NCBI GenBank assembly: GCA_023014365.1
Contig: JAEBUN010000003.1
Span: 1,550,001 to 1,614,000, forward strand
Length of the DNA stretch: 64,000 nt
From: Lepiota brunneoincarnata
Taxonomy: Eukaryota > Basidiomycota > Agaricomycetes > Agaricales > Agaricaceae
Reading direction: 5' to 3'
The number at the start of each line of letters is the position of its first letter. Within the stretch, counting starts at the first letter, position 1. The notes beneath the pieces are model-generated. The model was not told where the DNA came from. It saw nothing but the letters and a program-made list of their open reading frames with translations, and ran no database searches. A program made the translations under genes and the position numbers. Shown here in pieces: positions 45,473 to 56,036 of the stretch.

Positions 45473-46133
45473 TGTCATATCCATGCCAACTCAGAGTCTA
45501 ATCATTTAAACTTCGGCTTCTCGACTCCACGTGTGTTCCACACAACAACCCTCTGCCCTCTGACTCGGCCCCAACCTGCTCCGACCGCAACCCCCTGCCC
45601 CGATCATGCGACCACCTCCACACATGCCGTGGTCACCTGGCCCTCAGTGTCTCATACCCCCGTCTCCATTTCCCGTCTGTAGTCAAGATACGTTATTAGT
45701 CTCCATACCTATACCCGTTTCCATTCCATTCGTAATCCGGTCGTAATCCATTTGTAACTAGATCGGTCTCCGCTCTGCTCCGCACGTAGTCAGTACGAGT
45801 CATAGTTCGTAAGGCCAGTAGTATATATACCGTAGGTACTTGGCTTGTACTCCTCAGTCTGATAATCGAATTGAGCAGCGGACCAGCTCCCTGTTCTCTA
45901 TCTTCTCCTCTCTTCTGCCTCACTCCGCTTCGGCCCCGACTTCCTGAAATACGGACTAGGACAGTAGGAGGGCACAGCACATATGCTGAGGCCGCAAGTC
46001 CAACCCCCCGCCTGACGTACTCCGCCTCGGTCCCGAAGTCTACGTACTGACTTCGCTCTGTCCCCCGGTTACCTTATAACAAGGTTACCACCCCGACCCT
46101 CCGCCTCGGTCCCGACCCGCACCGGCTCTAACA
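45473..46133 (+). repeat. gypsy-1 solo LTR, inverted, CpG-rich
   Basis: 661 bp in reverse orientation to the other copies (TGTCATATCC to CGGCTCTAACA), with TSD cacat (45468-45472, 46134-46138). One of the best-preserved LTRs in the window. Confidence 0.95.
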
Positions 46134-46182
46134 CACATGGCATTTATTTGTACTTACAGTAGCTGCCAAAATCTTTCCAATA

Positions 46183-46344
46183 CTTGTTTACCTTCATCTA
46201 TTCCTTAAATAACTCTGAATATACTATGGCTAGAGACTTTATATTTTAAATATATATACCTCTACACCTTATCTACAAATTGATATAGTAATCATTACAT
46301 AATATTTTTTTTTTGGAAGTTGGAGAATTAAATAATATATGTGG
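46183..46344. other. A/T-rich spacer
   Basis: Very A/T-rich (tattttaaatatatatacc, a T9 run at 46306). No coding or repeat signal beyond simple sequence. Confidence 0.5.
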
Positions 46345-47040
46345 TGTATTGGAAGGGTTTTGTCACTTATTAAACACAATATACAAATATGGGTATTTAG
46401 TATCTGGAACAGCCTTTTCTAAACTTCCAAAATGGCCTTAACCTTTCCAGATAAAATTTGATACACTAAAGGTGGAATTTGATTCTGCCTTGCCTCTGTT
46501 CTCTCTAATACTTCTCTAAGGGAGTATTATATTCATTTAGCTTTCTTTTGATATCAGTCCATAGGTGTTCAATGGGAATGAGGTTAGGAGGCTGTAGGGG
46601 CAATACTATAACCTCTATGTTAGCTTTTTTTTTTTTTAAAGTATTTTGTAGCTGTCTTGCTCTTGTGGTTGGGCTATTATCATGTTGGAAAACAATATTT
46701 CCTACTTTTTTCTTGTACCACCTGAGGCTCTGCTGCAATTCATCCTCTAAATCACTGACACAAAGCTCAGCATCAATCTTTTCCTCAATTTTGCATAGAA
46801 ATCCTCCCTCTTGCCACAACATATAGCCCCTAGACTATGATAAAACCTCCTCCAATCTTCTTAGTTCTATCTACTAGCCTATTCTTTAGCTTTATTAATC
46901 CTTTTATCCAAACTCAATGCCTTTCATTTAACCCAGACAATTGATTTTAGTTTTATCTGACAAACCACCCTCTTCTAGCATTCCAAAGTTCAGTTGGCAT
47001 ATGCTTCTGCCCACTCCAGCCTCTTTTGCTAGTAAAATAA
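46345..47040 (-). pseudogene. Tc1-B, truncated Tc1-like transposase
   Basis: Minus frame 46822-46505 reads IDAELCVSDLEDELQQSL, NIVFQHDNSPTTRARQL and QPPNLIPIEHLWTDIKRKL. It retains the second Asp and the IEHLW Glu, but with two extra residues between them beside an A-run (KKKK), suggesting slippage. Upstream to 47040 only stop-ridden traces (RLEWAEAYAN-like) remain. The N-terminal half is missing where LINE-B sequence starts at 47041. Confidence 0.75.
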
Positions 47041-47657
47041 GCTAAAAAAAAGGTCATTTCTGGAGTGAGAGGCCTGGCTGAGGGAGCCTCCAGCTTGAAT
47101 GATGTACATGGTGGGAGCCAAGTAGAGGCCGGACAGGATGGGTGAGAGGGTGGACCCCTGGCCCACCCCTACCTCTGCCTGGAATGGTTCAGACAGGAAG
47201 GAATTCCAGGCGTAGCTGGTAAACCTCCCCATGAGATAAGAAGTGAAGAACCGGCCCACACAAGGGGAGAACCCCTGCCAAGCCAGAACTGCGAGAAGCA
47301 TCCCATGATTCAGGGATGGGAAGAACTGTGCGATGTCAAAGGCGAGAACACTTGTCTTCAACCCACATGGCCCATCTAGCATGGACAAGGTGCACAAGGT
47401 AGGCACCAGCATCTTCAGTGGACTGTTGGATCACACTGCCAAACTGGTTTGGATGGAACACACTAAACTTGACAGCCTCAAACTGCAAGCAGTGTGAGAT
47501 CATTTTCTCGATAAGTTTACTAAGAGTGTTGAGAAGGATGATCAGTCTGAACGCCTTCAGAGTAGCGTAGGAGGGCTTGCCAGGTTTTGGTATGATAACT
47601 GACACACTCTCCTTAAAGTGATGAGGTCAATGCCTGCACTCCATGCAGGCATCGGCA
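47041..47657 (-). pseudogene. LINE-B1 reverse transcriptase, partial
   Basis: Minus: MSVIIPKPGKPSYATLKAF, LIILLNTLSKLIEKMI, then FDIAQFFPSLNHGMLLAV and GVGQGSTLSPILSGLYL. The catalytic YVDD and everything after it are missing because the sequence stops at 47041 against the Tc1-B remnant. 3' truncation is unusual for a LINE and suggests a deletion or rearrangement. It continues upstream at 49421 beyond a retroposon. Confidence 0.85.
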
Positions 47658-49420
47658 GCAGCTCCTTTATCAGCAACCATTACCATATTTGGTCAGATTG
47701 CACCTCCTCTCAAGTTGGGAGGCCCATTCATGGCCTTCCTCTTGTCCATTTTTCTTTTAATCCAGCATGGTAGTAGCAGCCCTGTGTGCCCTCCCATGTA
47801 CCAAATTTCGAGTTGATCTGTCAAGGGGGTCACTGACAATTTGCCCTTTTTGTAGGAAATGCTGTGGGGAAGGATTGGAGGCTCTGCAGGGTTCCAAATC
47901 GCTGGTCTGAGGTCTAGGTTGAAGGCAAGCACTATCAGGGTGTTCACACACCATTTCCAGTGGTTGTGCCAGGCTATGGCACCTCCACTGACACTTTGAG
48001 CATGCCCAGGCATGTCTTACCTCCTCCAGCCTCTCCCATCACTCTGGGGGGGTTACATCTTGTCCCACAGTGCCAGACTGGGTAACAAAGCGTGCACAGG
48101 AGCTCCGGGCACATCCTCAGCAAGTTTCAGCTTGTTCTGAGCTGATCTCGCTGAGTTATCACACTTTTCATGTGTTTCTCCTCTGACCTCTCTGTGATCC
48201 TCAGATTGCGGAGCTTGTTCAGAGCTCATTCCTTGGCCATTCTGGCTGAAACCTCACAGGACTGTAGGGGTCCCTAGGCCCCTTCGGACCCCTTGTTTAT
48301 ACGCAGCTGCGCCCACAGGGGCAGCCTCGACATTCACTTCTTTGGGGGCATTCCCCCCAAGAAGCCTGTCTTCTGTGCATCTGCAGTCGTTCTGCCAGCC
48401 CCCTGGCTTGGCTGCTTCTCCCTTGCTTAGCGAAGGCTTGGGAGCGTGCTCAGACCGTTCTCAGCGAGTTTCAGCCCATTCTGGGCTGATCTCGTTGATC
48501 TATCACACCTTTTATGGGGTATTTCCTCTCTGACAGTCCCTGCTTCTCCGGATTGCAGGGCTTGTTTAGAACTCGTTCGGCGGGCGCTTTGCCCCATATT
48601 TTACGGGATGGTAGGGGTCCTAGTACCCCTCCTGTCCCTTTAATTGCATGTGGCTGCGCTCACTCGTTCGGCCGCAATGCCACTTTTTCGGACATGGCTC
48701 CAAATGCTCTTTAGAGTAATTGGACTGTGTGCCACATTTTGCTTGGGTGCTTGGCACCTAACCCTCTTGATTCTGTATGGGCTACTATTACAGTAGTCAG
48801 GGCTTCCCTTGATGCCCAGGATGCCCCTTGTCACTGACATTGCAGTTGATCTTTTCCCTTCCCTTTGGGAAGTTTACCTTGCTTCCATGGTTATTGTCCA
48901 CCTACCTGGGCATTTGTGGTGAATTAACATTGACGTGCTACGTGCATGGGGACCATGGACCCTTGTTTATTTAGCAGGTCTTCAGATCTGCCTTTCTGCA
49001 CTGTGCTCCCAGGGCCTGCAGACTCTATTCCCACAGGAATTCCCTGTGGTCTGTGCTAGGGCCTTTTTAGGTTCCAGTATTTATTTGGAGGGGAGTATAT
49101 ACTACATGCTCCCTGCTCTAGCCACTGTCCTCTGGGAAGGTGTGGTAGCAGAGTAGGGCTATTGGGTGGGACCCCATGCGTCTGGTGCCCTTTGGGTGCA
49201 GGCATGTGCTAACCACTTGGTAGCCTCCCACTTGTTTCCCCACTTCTTGTGGGTGGTTCCCTCCTGAGCTTGGGGTGACCCAAGCTTGCGTTGGCAGGCA
49301 TGCCAGTATGTAGGGTGAACTTTGTAGCTACTTGCCCCCTGTAGTAGGTAGTTGCATGTGGCCTCCCTACTGTGGCCCACATTATAAATTGGAGATTTAA
49401 AAAAAAAAAAAAAAAAAAAA
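47658..49420 (+). mobile_element. plus-strand retroposon R1 with poly(A) and 14-bp TSD
   Basis: TSD tgcaggcatcRgca (47644-47657, 49421-49434) interrupts LINE-B1 RT; the copy at 59810 shows the empty site. The 3' end is TATAAATTGGAGATTT followed by A(22). I find no LINE protein in its 1.76 kb; open frames such as 48342-48533 show no domain. Two imperfect tandem copies of a roughly 335-bp segment lie at about 48094-48320 and 48430-48665. It may be a non-autonomous element using LINE machinery, or a LINE 5' region joined to a 3' end. Confidence 0.75.
48094..48665 (+). repeat. two-copy tandem repeat in R1
   Basis: Both units share gcgtgc..cagac, caGcRAGTTTCAGC, TTCTGRGCTGATCTCG, tatcacac, TTGCRGRGCTTGTT and TAGGGGTCC in the same order, starting near 48094 and 48430. 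Divergence is considerable. Tandem monomers of this size occur in 5' UTR promoters of some non-LTR elements; that role here is inference. Confidence 0.65.
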
Positions 49421-50937
49421 TGCAGGCATCAGCAATCCAACAGACCAAACAGGTAACCGTTGGGCCTGCCAGAACGGATTTGAGGTGCATCCACATGATG
49501 TGGTCCAGACCAGGTGAGGATAAGGAGGAGCATGTGTGCAAAGCCTTGTGCATCTCCAGCTTGGAGAAGATTGGCCACTCCCACAGTGGGAGTGGATCAA
49601 TCTGATCAAGGATGCTGACATCGACTGGGCAGTCATTGGCAGCATTGTAGGAACTGTGGAGCCCTTCCCAGAGCTCCTTGAGGGTATTGCAGAGGCAATC
49701 ACGATAGTGGATTGCCTTGTAGGGAGGCAACTTGCGCGCCCTGACCCAATCCATCAGGTCCCAGGGGCACTTGTTGGTGGAAGCAACTTCCTTGATGCGC
49801 TCATCAAAGAACTTGTGCTTGGTGGCCTTCCAGGTCCGCTTAAACATGCAAGTGTCCTCCCAGTCCTGAGACTGAGAATATGCCACATAAGTGCGTGAGC
49901 ACTCATCATCCCACTACGGTTTAGACCGCAAGACGACACAGATCTCCTTGGAGTGGGCAAGCCACGCCTTGGAGAAGACTGCAGAGATAGCCGGGACTAC
50001 CTTGTTGATCCTGCTGGGTGAGCCCAGGTCCGGAAAATCCAGATCCATGAGCCCTGTCAAGACCTCAGCTAGGAACTTGGCCTCCTTGTCCAAGTCCCAC
50101 TTCAGTGAGTGCCTGGGCACAGCCTCCTTGAAGGCTTCCAGAGGGACAGTGATCCAAAGGGGGCAATGGTCAGATTGACCCCACAGATTGGGACACTGCA
50201 TGGGAAGCGGCAAGTGGCTCACAGCTGCCCTCACAAACATGAGGTTGATCATGGTAGAAGCAAGCCCCTCCTCGAAGGGGAAGTGTGTGAGCAAGAGCTC
50301 CAGGCCCAACAAGTCTGCCATTTCCAGCAGGGAGGTAGCAGCAGTGGGGTTGTATGGAGCCCATGGGTCTCACTGCGGCGCATGGCAGTTAAAGTCCCCC
50401 AATATGAGGGCACACTGCGGGAGAGAGTCAATGGCATCTGCCAGATAGCAAATGCCCGACTGCCTGTCGTCCAAGTAGACATTGAAGAAGTACATGGCCT
50501 CCCCATGCAGGAACATGGAGACAGCCATGATGTCATGGTGGTCAACAACATCACGTCATGGTGGTCAACAACATCACATCATGGTGGTCGATGACATCAT
50601 ATCAAAGCGAGGGCTGGAGCCACATCATCTGGCTATGTACATATGCCATAACCCAAGGAGGCTGATCTGGGGAAGAAGGAGGGCGGAACAAGCACAGCCA
50701 CTCTGGATGCTTGGGTGCCCCAACAACCTCATCCCCACCAGGGTCAGAGGAGGATGGAACATGATGAATGAAGTGCCAAGGTGGCTCCTGTAGTAAGAAC
50801 ATATCAACCTCATTCTTGAATTGTTCCAGCAGAGTGTCCACAAGAATGTAACTATGAAATACATTCTGTAACCATATACGACACACTCTCCTCAATCTCC
50901 TAGGTTCCTGACGGTCCCTATTCATTGGGGTAAGCAA
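49421..50937 (-). pseudogene. LINE-B1 ORF2: endonuclease and RT N-terminal region
   Basis: ORF2 begins with the ATG near 50925 (MNRDRQEPRRLRR), then RIWLQNVFHSYILVDTLLEQ and FLLQEPPWHF (endonuclease start). NLMFVRAAVSHL and QSDHCPLWITVPLEAF (its end) follow, then WDDECSRTYVAYSQS, the FFDERIKEVASTNKCPWDLM linker, and SSPGLDHIMWMHLKSVLAG near 49500 before RT. A 23-bp tandem triplication at 50533-50601 shifts the frame in the endonuclease, and a TAG follows RSKP near 49914. The endonuclease nicks the target and RT copies RNA in place. Confidence 0.88.
50533..50601. repeat. 23-bp tandem triplication in LINE-B1 endonuclease
   Basis: tcatggtggtcaacaacatc recurs three times at 23-bp spacing, the last with a few changes. 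Because 23 is not divisible by three, the expansion breaks the reading frame. Confidence 0.85.
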
Positions 50938-51629
50938 GGGTGATGCGGTGGGGAATGAACCCTTACTGGAAAATCATACCGGCACTCAATCTACTCCTGA
51001 TCGAAGCGGTGAGCCCAGAATGGACAGGCCGAAGACGATGCAGCATGAGTGCCACTGCAGTTCATGCATACAGGGGCATGAGGGCAGGGGCGGTCAGCGG
51101 GGGTGGGGGCAATGGGCGGCCTGTGGTTGGGCTGGCCCTTGCAACATGATGCAAATGCCCGGTGGTTAGCCAGGGAGTGCAGACCACTGCAGTGAGAGCA
51201 GCGGATAGCCTCATATTGGCAGGCTAGAGAGGGGTGCCCCCACTTCCAGCAGTGCTGGCAGAGGGGGATGCCGGGGTTGGCCTTGGCAGGGATGATCCTG
51301 CATGGGGTACCATCAATAGTGATGACACGTCGGGAGACCATCTTTGCGTTGGAACCCTGTTGGGAGTCCCAGATCTTGAAGAATACAGTGGCCATGTCAG
51401 CAGCCCTCGAGTTCTTGACGATATGCAGCCTGGTGGCCAGCATGAAATACTCAGATCACACAGAGTGCTGTATGGCCTTGACCACTCTGTCAGGCATGAG
51501 CCAGGGCTGTCAGCCCTGGAACATAGGCACGTCGAGGAGCTTGAGGTAGCTCTTCAACCAAGGGAGGTTCGTGTCCATAACAGCCTGAGGCCAGTTTGTG
51601 TGGACTGCATTCCTGATAGTGCCAATGTC
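50931..51629 (-). pseudogene. LINE-B1 ORF1, C-terminal part
   Basis: From the poly(T) border at 51629 it reads TIRNAVHTNWPQAV, SYLKLLDVPMFQG, then open from 51443: MLATRLHIVKNSRAADMAT, a CCHC knuckle CQHCWKWGHPSLAC, CSHCSGLHSLANHRAFASCC and CMNCSGTHAASSSACPFWAH. The ORF1 stop TGA overlaps the ORF2 ATG as ATGA near 50925. The N-terminal half is absent at this locus. Confidence 0.88.
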
Positions 51630-52690
51630 TTTTTTTTTTTTTTGAAATCAACAATTTATAATGCGGTGCTTGAACACAGTCCACATGCACTAGCTATGTA
51701 CAAGGCAACTAATACAGGGTATAACTACCACTAAAGGTAGGGAAGAGAGTCCTGCTGACTTGAAAGACTACACTCCATAAAGAAGTGCGCATGGGTGAAG
51801 AACTTGCTACCCCGACAAAAACCAGGGTGCAACAGACGAGGGGTGGATAGGGCCAACAGGTCCCCCTCCCTAAGGGGGTTAGGAGTTGATTCTCCGTAAA
51901 TCCCTACACCCCGCAGGCTAAGGCTCTAAGAGCTTCGGGTCTCTGCCCTTATTGGGCGTTAGGAGTCAATTCTCCATAAATTGCTACACCCCGCCCAAGG
52001 GCAGAGGGTGAATAACCACTGGCTCCTCAAGACTGAAGCCCATGAGGGGGGAATAACTCGAAGGCTGTAAGGGGACTATACCCCCTTACGCAAGGTACGT
52101 CTAGGGGTCTGTGGTTGGGTATCCGTGCTCGGCCTCTCTAGCCGATGCCCGATGCCTAAGCCCGGCCTCGGCCTTCGGCCACTCCCATCCCCGAGTCTAA
52201 CCCATGTGCGACTGACGTTGTTTGTATATTGTTTGCATATGTTATGTTCTAGTAGCTACGTAGTGGTTGGCTACCCGGTCTGTGCGCAGGCCTCTATGTA
52301 TATAAGTAGTGTGGGTGTCGATTGTATTCGCCACCCAAATATCAACTTGGTTCCGGTGCTCTTACTTCCCCTAACAAAGGCCCTCCCCAGTCATCCCACC
52401 CCTTGGGGCCGGGATAGGAACGCAAATGCGGAAGGATTGTGTTCCTGAAAGCCCATGAAGGCGTCAGGGTCACAGGGTAGACTGCCACATCGTGTGTACT
52501 TCGGACAGGAAGTGAGTATGTGAGTGTGGGTTTCAAGCTGCAACCCACAGGGACAGGAGTGATCCTCCTGGAGGTCGCTTCTTGATCTGGTACCACCACC
52601 AGTAACATGCACAGCCACACCCACTTCCTCGCTCATTGTCTTGTACTGCACACCCCCACTGTTGGATTCAACCAGTGGTACCTTCAACCT
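51630..52690 (-). mobile_element. 5'-truncated LINE-B 3' end (T1)
   Basis: T(17) at 51630-51646 is the poly(A) tail of a minus-strand copy with the end ATAAATTGTTGATTTC. Upstream (higher coordinates) is the C-terminal zinc motif SCPCGLQLETHTHILTSCPKY near 52560-52500, part of ORF2, so only about 0.75 kb of the LINE remains. Its 3' UTR holds a twice-repeated motif near 51880-51995. An S1 solo LTR sits inside at 52066-52376. The right border near 52690 is approximate. Confidence 0.75.
52066..52376. repeat. solo LTR, family S1, second copy (311 bp)
   Basis: TGTAAGGGG to CCCCTAACA with TSD aaggc (52061-52065, 52377-52381). CpG-rich compared with the copy at 599-919. It contains TATATAAGTAG near 52299. 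Confidence 0.93.
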
Positions 52691-53603
52691 AACATGCCCT
52701 CCTTGGCCTCACAACAGGCAGCACGAGGAGGGGCAGAGCATGGCGGATCCTGCAGTTCAGGCCATGGCCCCCCCCCTTACCCTCTCCACCAACCCATTGG
52801 ACGTTCTGTCCCCTGGCTCCCCTAGGAGTCCTCTTCAAGAGCCCACTGGCCACTACAGTACAGCAGCAAGCATGCACGCAGCGGTTTCCCCACCTTGTGG
52901 GATGGCTGTTGACCCAGTGGAGATGCCGCAGCAGGCTTGTCCTGTCTCCCGCCTCTCTGCTTTTTCTAACGATTCTTGGTCATCTTCCAAGAGGCCGAGG
53001 TGCAACTTCAGCGAGGGGGGTCATCCCCTCTTTGCCTCCCCTGCGATTTCCCCCCTGCAGGTCAACTTAGCTGCTGAACTGGACAGTGACAGTTAGGCAG
53101 ACCACCTGCAGGTGATAGTGGAGTCACTCAAGCTGACCACAGCATACTTGGAGAAGTACACCGAGGTTTTGATGATGGGCCCCTCATGGGAGAGGGCCTG
53201 GCTCACTTATGATGGACTCCTGCAGCGCACCGGGCGCTGTGGGTTCTTAGACTATGGGTTGAAGTGTGAGGGGGATGGTGAGTCTACCCTCTGTCAGTCC
53301 ATTATCGACGGGATGCACCCCTTTTGGGAGGAACATCCTGGACATCCCAGAGGTTGTTGGGGGTCCTGGCAGGGTCAAGCCTGCCATGACTGCCCCACCC
53401 TCTCAGCTGGCCATAGTGCCAGCCCCCATGGATATGGCCCCCAACTCCAATACCACCTCAGCTGTGGTGACGGGTGGGGCCCAGTCCTCCAGACCCAAGG
53501 GCAAGGGCAAGGGCAAGGGCAAAGCCCCCCCCCCCCCTCCTGTACCACCGCCCAACCCATTAGGGCCAGGCCTGTCGCAAGCAGGCATGTCCTACATGCA
53601 GAC

Positions 53604-53640
53604 AGCTATAAATTGTTGATCTCAAAAAAAAAAAAAAAAA
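53604..53640 (+). mobile_element. micro-insertion: 16-bp LINE 3' end plus poly(A)
   Basis: ATAAATTGTTGATCTC followed by A(20) is flanked by acatgcagacagct and acatgtggacagct, a 14-bp TSD with two transitions. This is an extreme 5' truncation of a LINE-B-type insertion. Confidence 0.8.
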
Positions 53641-54227
53641 AACATGTGGACAGCTTTTCCGCCACCGCCAAAGGTCAATCTCTCCACCAAGCCCAGGGGT
53701 ACCAAGTGCTCCTTCACTCAGGTGGCCGCCACCCCTCTGGTCTTGAGGGATGGTGATACCAAGGTTGCAGAGGCTATTGCTGCCATGGTGGGGGCCTTTC
53801 CCCACCTCTCCCCTGCAGACATCCTCCACACTGTTGGAAGGGGGTCCCCTACTCCCTCATCTGGGAGGTCCTGCAAGAGGTCCTCACAACACTACCTTCT
53901 GGCCCCACAAGGCACCTAGGTCATCATCCTGTTTGTGGGCCCTAGGCCTCCGATCAAGGACTTGTCTCAGGTCGTCACAGGAGCCAACAGGGCCCTCCTC
54001 AATGCAAAGTCCTCCCTCAACATCACATCTGCCTCCCCTGGCATACAGATGGCTTGTCCCTCACAACCGACCTGGTTGCTTCCACCATGGATCTGAATGT
54101 GGTCCAGGACTGGGCATCCCTAGTTCTTCCTGGCAGGTTTGAAGCCTACAGGCAATGGTCCCCTCCTCCAAGTCCTTCATGAAGGTGTTGGACATCCCCT
54201 TCTTTGCCCCTGATGGGTCCCGTATAA

Positions 54228-55308
54228 AGGGCTCCTCTAGCCCAGTGGTTTCGATCACTAAAGATGGGGAGAGGTGGCTGCGCACGGCTGCCGGAAAGGT
54301 TGGGGGTTCGATTCCCTCTCATCCTCCATACCTGTGAAGTGGGGAGAGGTCGCGCGGTTGTCATCGGATACTACCGTGTGCTCGGTTCTTCGGGTGGGTA
54401 AACTATCTCCGAGGAAATTCGATGGTCTCCTTGATCTCAGTTCCCAATTTGGCGTCTTGCAATCGCCGATTTGGGGTAAATCTGGGGGAGAGATCGTTGG
54501 AGCCCAAAGTGGCGGATCTGGATCGATCTCGATCAGACTAGATCGGCTGTGCCTGATAAGGGAGCGAAAGCACAGGGCGCGGTAAGCGGGGGAAGATAAC
54601 AAAAACAGGTCGAATGTCCCGATTGGGGCCAGACAACCCCCCACATTGGGAAAGCCCGGTCCGGCGTGCTGCTGGCATACCCCGGGTAAGTACCGGTCGT
54701 TAGTCCATGGTAGTAGGTTCCTGGGTCCGTGGCAAAGGGTGGGGCGCTGGGTGTTCTGTGGTGACCCACGGCTTCCCTTAGGGGTTGCTGATTGGGGAGG
54801 TCCGCCGTCCACACCGCAGACTCCTGGGTGGGACCGCATCTGGGCATGCTCTGGGTTCGATCCCCAAATGGGTGTTCCACACGACGGTGTGTGGCACGGG
54901 CTTGGGGCTGAAACAACTCCACGCTAGGGGTCCGTGGACCTCTGGAAGTGCAACGTGGTTGGCTGTGGGCGAGGCAGAGACCTGGGACAGGTGGGGATCC
55001 GCGCCGGTTGGCACCAGCGAACCACCTGCCTGGGGACGGGAACCCCAGTAGCCGGGGCTCTATACAAACTCCCTGGTGAAGCGTGGGCCGTAGCAGGCCG
55101 GGACAGTCTCCCATGATCTGGCTAGAGGGCACTAAATCCTCTGTCGGTTCTCCTGGCTGACTAAGTCAGGTTAGAGTCTAAGTTGATTCCGGGGTCCGGT
55201 GCATTATCCGGTGCTTGCCTCGCAAGAGCGCAAAGCAATAGGGTCCTCCCTCACGGGAGGGCCCTATATCTCGTAAATTGGAGATTTAAAAAAAAAAAAA
55301 AAAAAAAA
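54228..55308 (+). mobile_element. plus-strand retroposon R2 with B-box motifs
   Basis: The TSD tgggtcccgtataa (54214-54227, 55309-55322) is perfect and 14 bp long. The 3' end is CGTAAATTGGAGATTT followed by A(20). It has no recognisable protein. GGTTCGATTCC at 54305-54315 matches the RNA polymerase III B box exactly, and GGTTCGATCCC at 54854-54864 nearly so. A-box matches upstream are weak (tggctgcgcacgg near 54273). It is probably a SINE or a composite of tRNA-related units mobilised by LINE-B. Confidence 0.7.
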
Positions 55309-55842
55309 TGGGTCCCGTATAACCAGTCAGTAGATCGAGAACATCATGCGACAGTCATTGCATCAAGGCTTTCAAAACCTCCAGGGCCTACCCTGGGTCA
55401 GGAGGAACTCCAACAAGTCAGACACTGTAACTGTCTAGTTTGAGATATGGGACTTGCAGACCGGGTCCTCTTTCAAGTCAATGATCGGAAGGTCATTGGC
55501 TGTTGGGCCCCGTGCTTGCCCTATAAGTGCAGCTTCCCAGCGGGTTGGGATGTCTCTCTGCTGCTGTTGCTGGCAGTGGGGGCACCTGACCAATGTCTGC
55601 AGGGTGAGATTCCCAACCTGCCCCATCTGCTCTGAGCCCCACAGCGAGGACAACCATCGGTTGATGGTGGGATGCTGCAAGGCCCACCCCAACGCGAACC
55701 CACCGGTCGCCAGTACTGCTGAGGGCACAGAGTGCCCTCACCAGCCCCATTGTAGGAACTGTGGCAGTCCCCATGCCACCCATGACAAGAAATGCCCATT
55801 CTGGCGCAAATGTTTTGAGGACGGTTGGGCTAAGAAATGATA

Positions 55843-56036
55843 TCAGGAGGTACGCAGTTCCCCTACCACCCCCAAGGTCTCGCTAACTCAGTCTAGGAGT
55901 AATGCCTAGGTTCCTTAATGAGTTACATATATGCTCTCAGAATGTATAGGATACCCTGGCATCTCTCATTGTCGAGATCAACCCCCCAAGCATCCCAACA
56001 CTGTCTCTAGTGTCAAACAAGCCTCTCATACTCAAA
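55843..56036. other. LINE-B3 ORF2 start and transposon junction
   Basis: ELHICSQNV at 55920-55949 resembles the LINE-B endonuclease start (IWLQNV) and lies after an ORF1 stop, so it is probably the ORF2 beginning. The match ends near a TA at 55949. The sequence then leads into the DNA transposon. I could not find a left terminal inverted repeat. Confidence 0.5.

Larger units (their letters stand above)
43925..46182 (-). mobile_element. Tc1-A, decayed Tc1/mariner element
   Basis: A left end resembling cattggaagagttttgtcc (about 43927) and an inverse right end ccaaaatctttccaata (about 46165) could be its terminal inverted repeats; the second Tc1-like element has tattggaagggttttgtc at 46350. 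Inside are a decayed transposase (44626-45400), a minisatellite and a gypsy-1 solo LTR. Boundaries are approximate. Confidence 0.6.
52740..55842 (+). pseudogene. LINE-B3 ORF1, split by two retroposition events
   Basis: The likely start is the ATG near 52740 (MADPAVQAMAPPLTL). NDSWSSSKRPRCNFSEGG, a TAG near 53095, IVESLKLTTAYLEKYTEV, CSFTQVAATPLVL and AMVGAFPHLSPADIL follow. KSFMKVLDIPFFAPDGSRI is interrupted at 54227 by retroposon R2. After 55322 it resumes with ICDLQTGS-like sequence and the zinc knuckles CWQWGHLTNVC, CPICSEPHSEDNH and CRNCGSPHATHDKKCPFW, stopping at 55840. An A-tract micro-insertion lies at 53604-53640. Several frameshifts; a gag-like RNA-binding role follows from the family. 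Confidence 0.8.

Noticed and set aside
48342..48714. Overlapping plus-strand frames in retroposon R1
   Set aside because: They lie across the diverged tandem repeat and share no domain or conserved frame between units.
54240..54330. Functional tRNA gene at the B box
   Set aside because: No cloverleaf with a good A box and anticodon arm could be drawn; the context is a retroposon.
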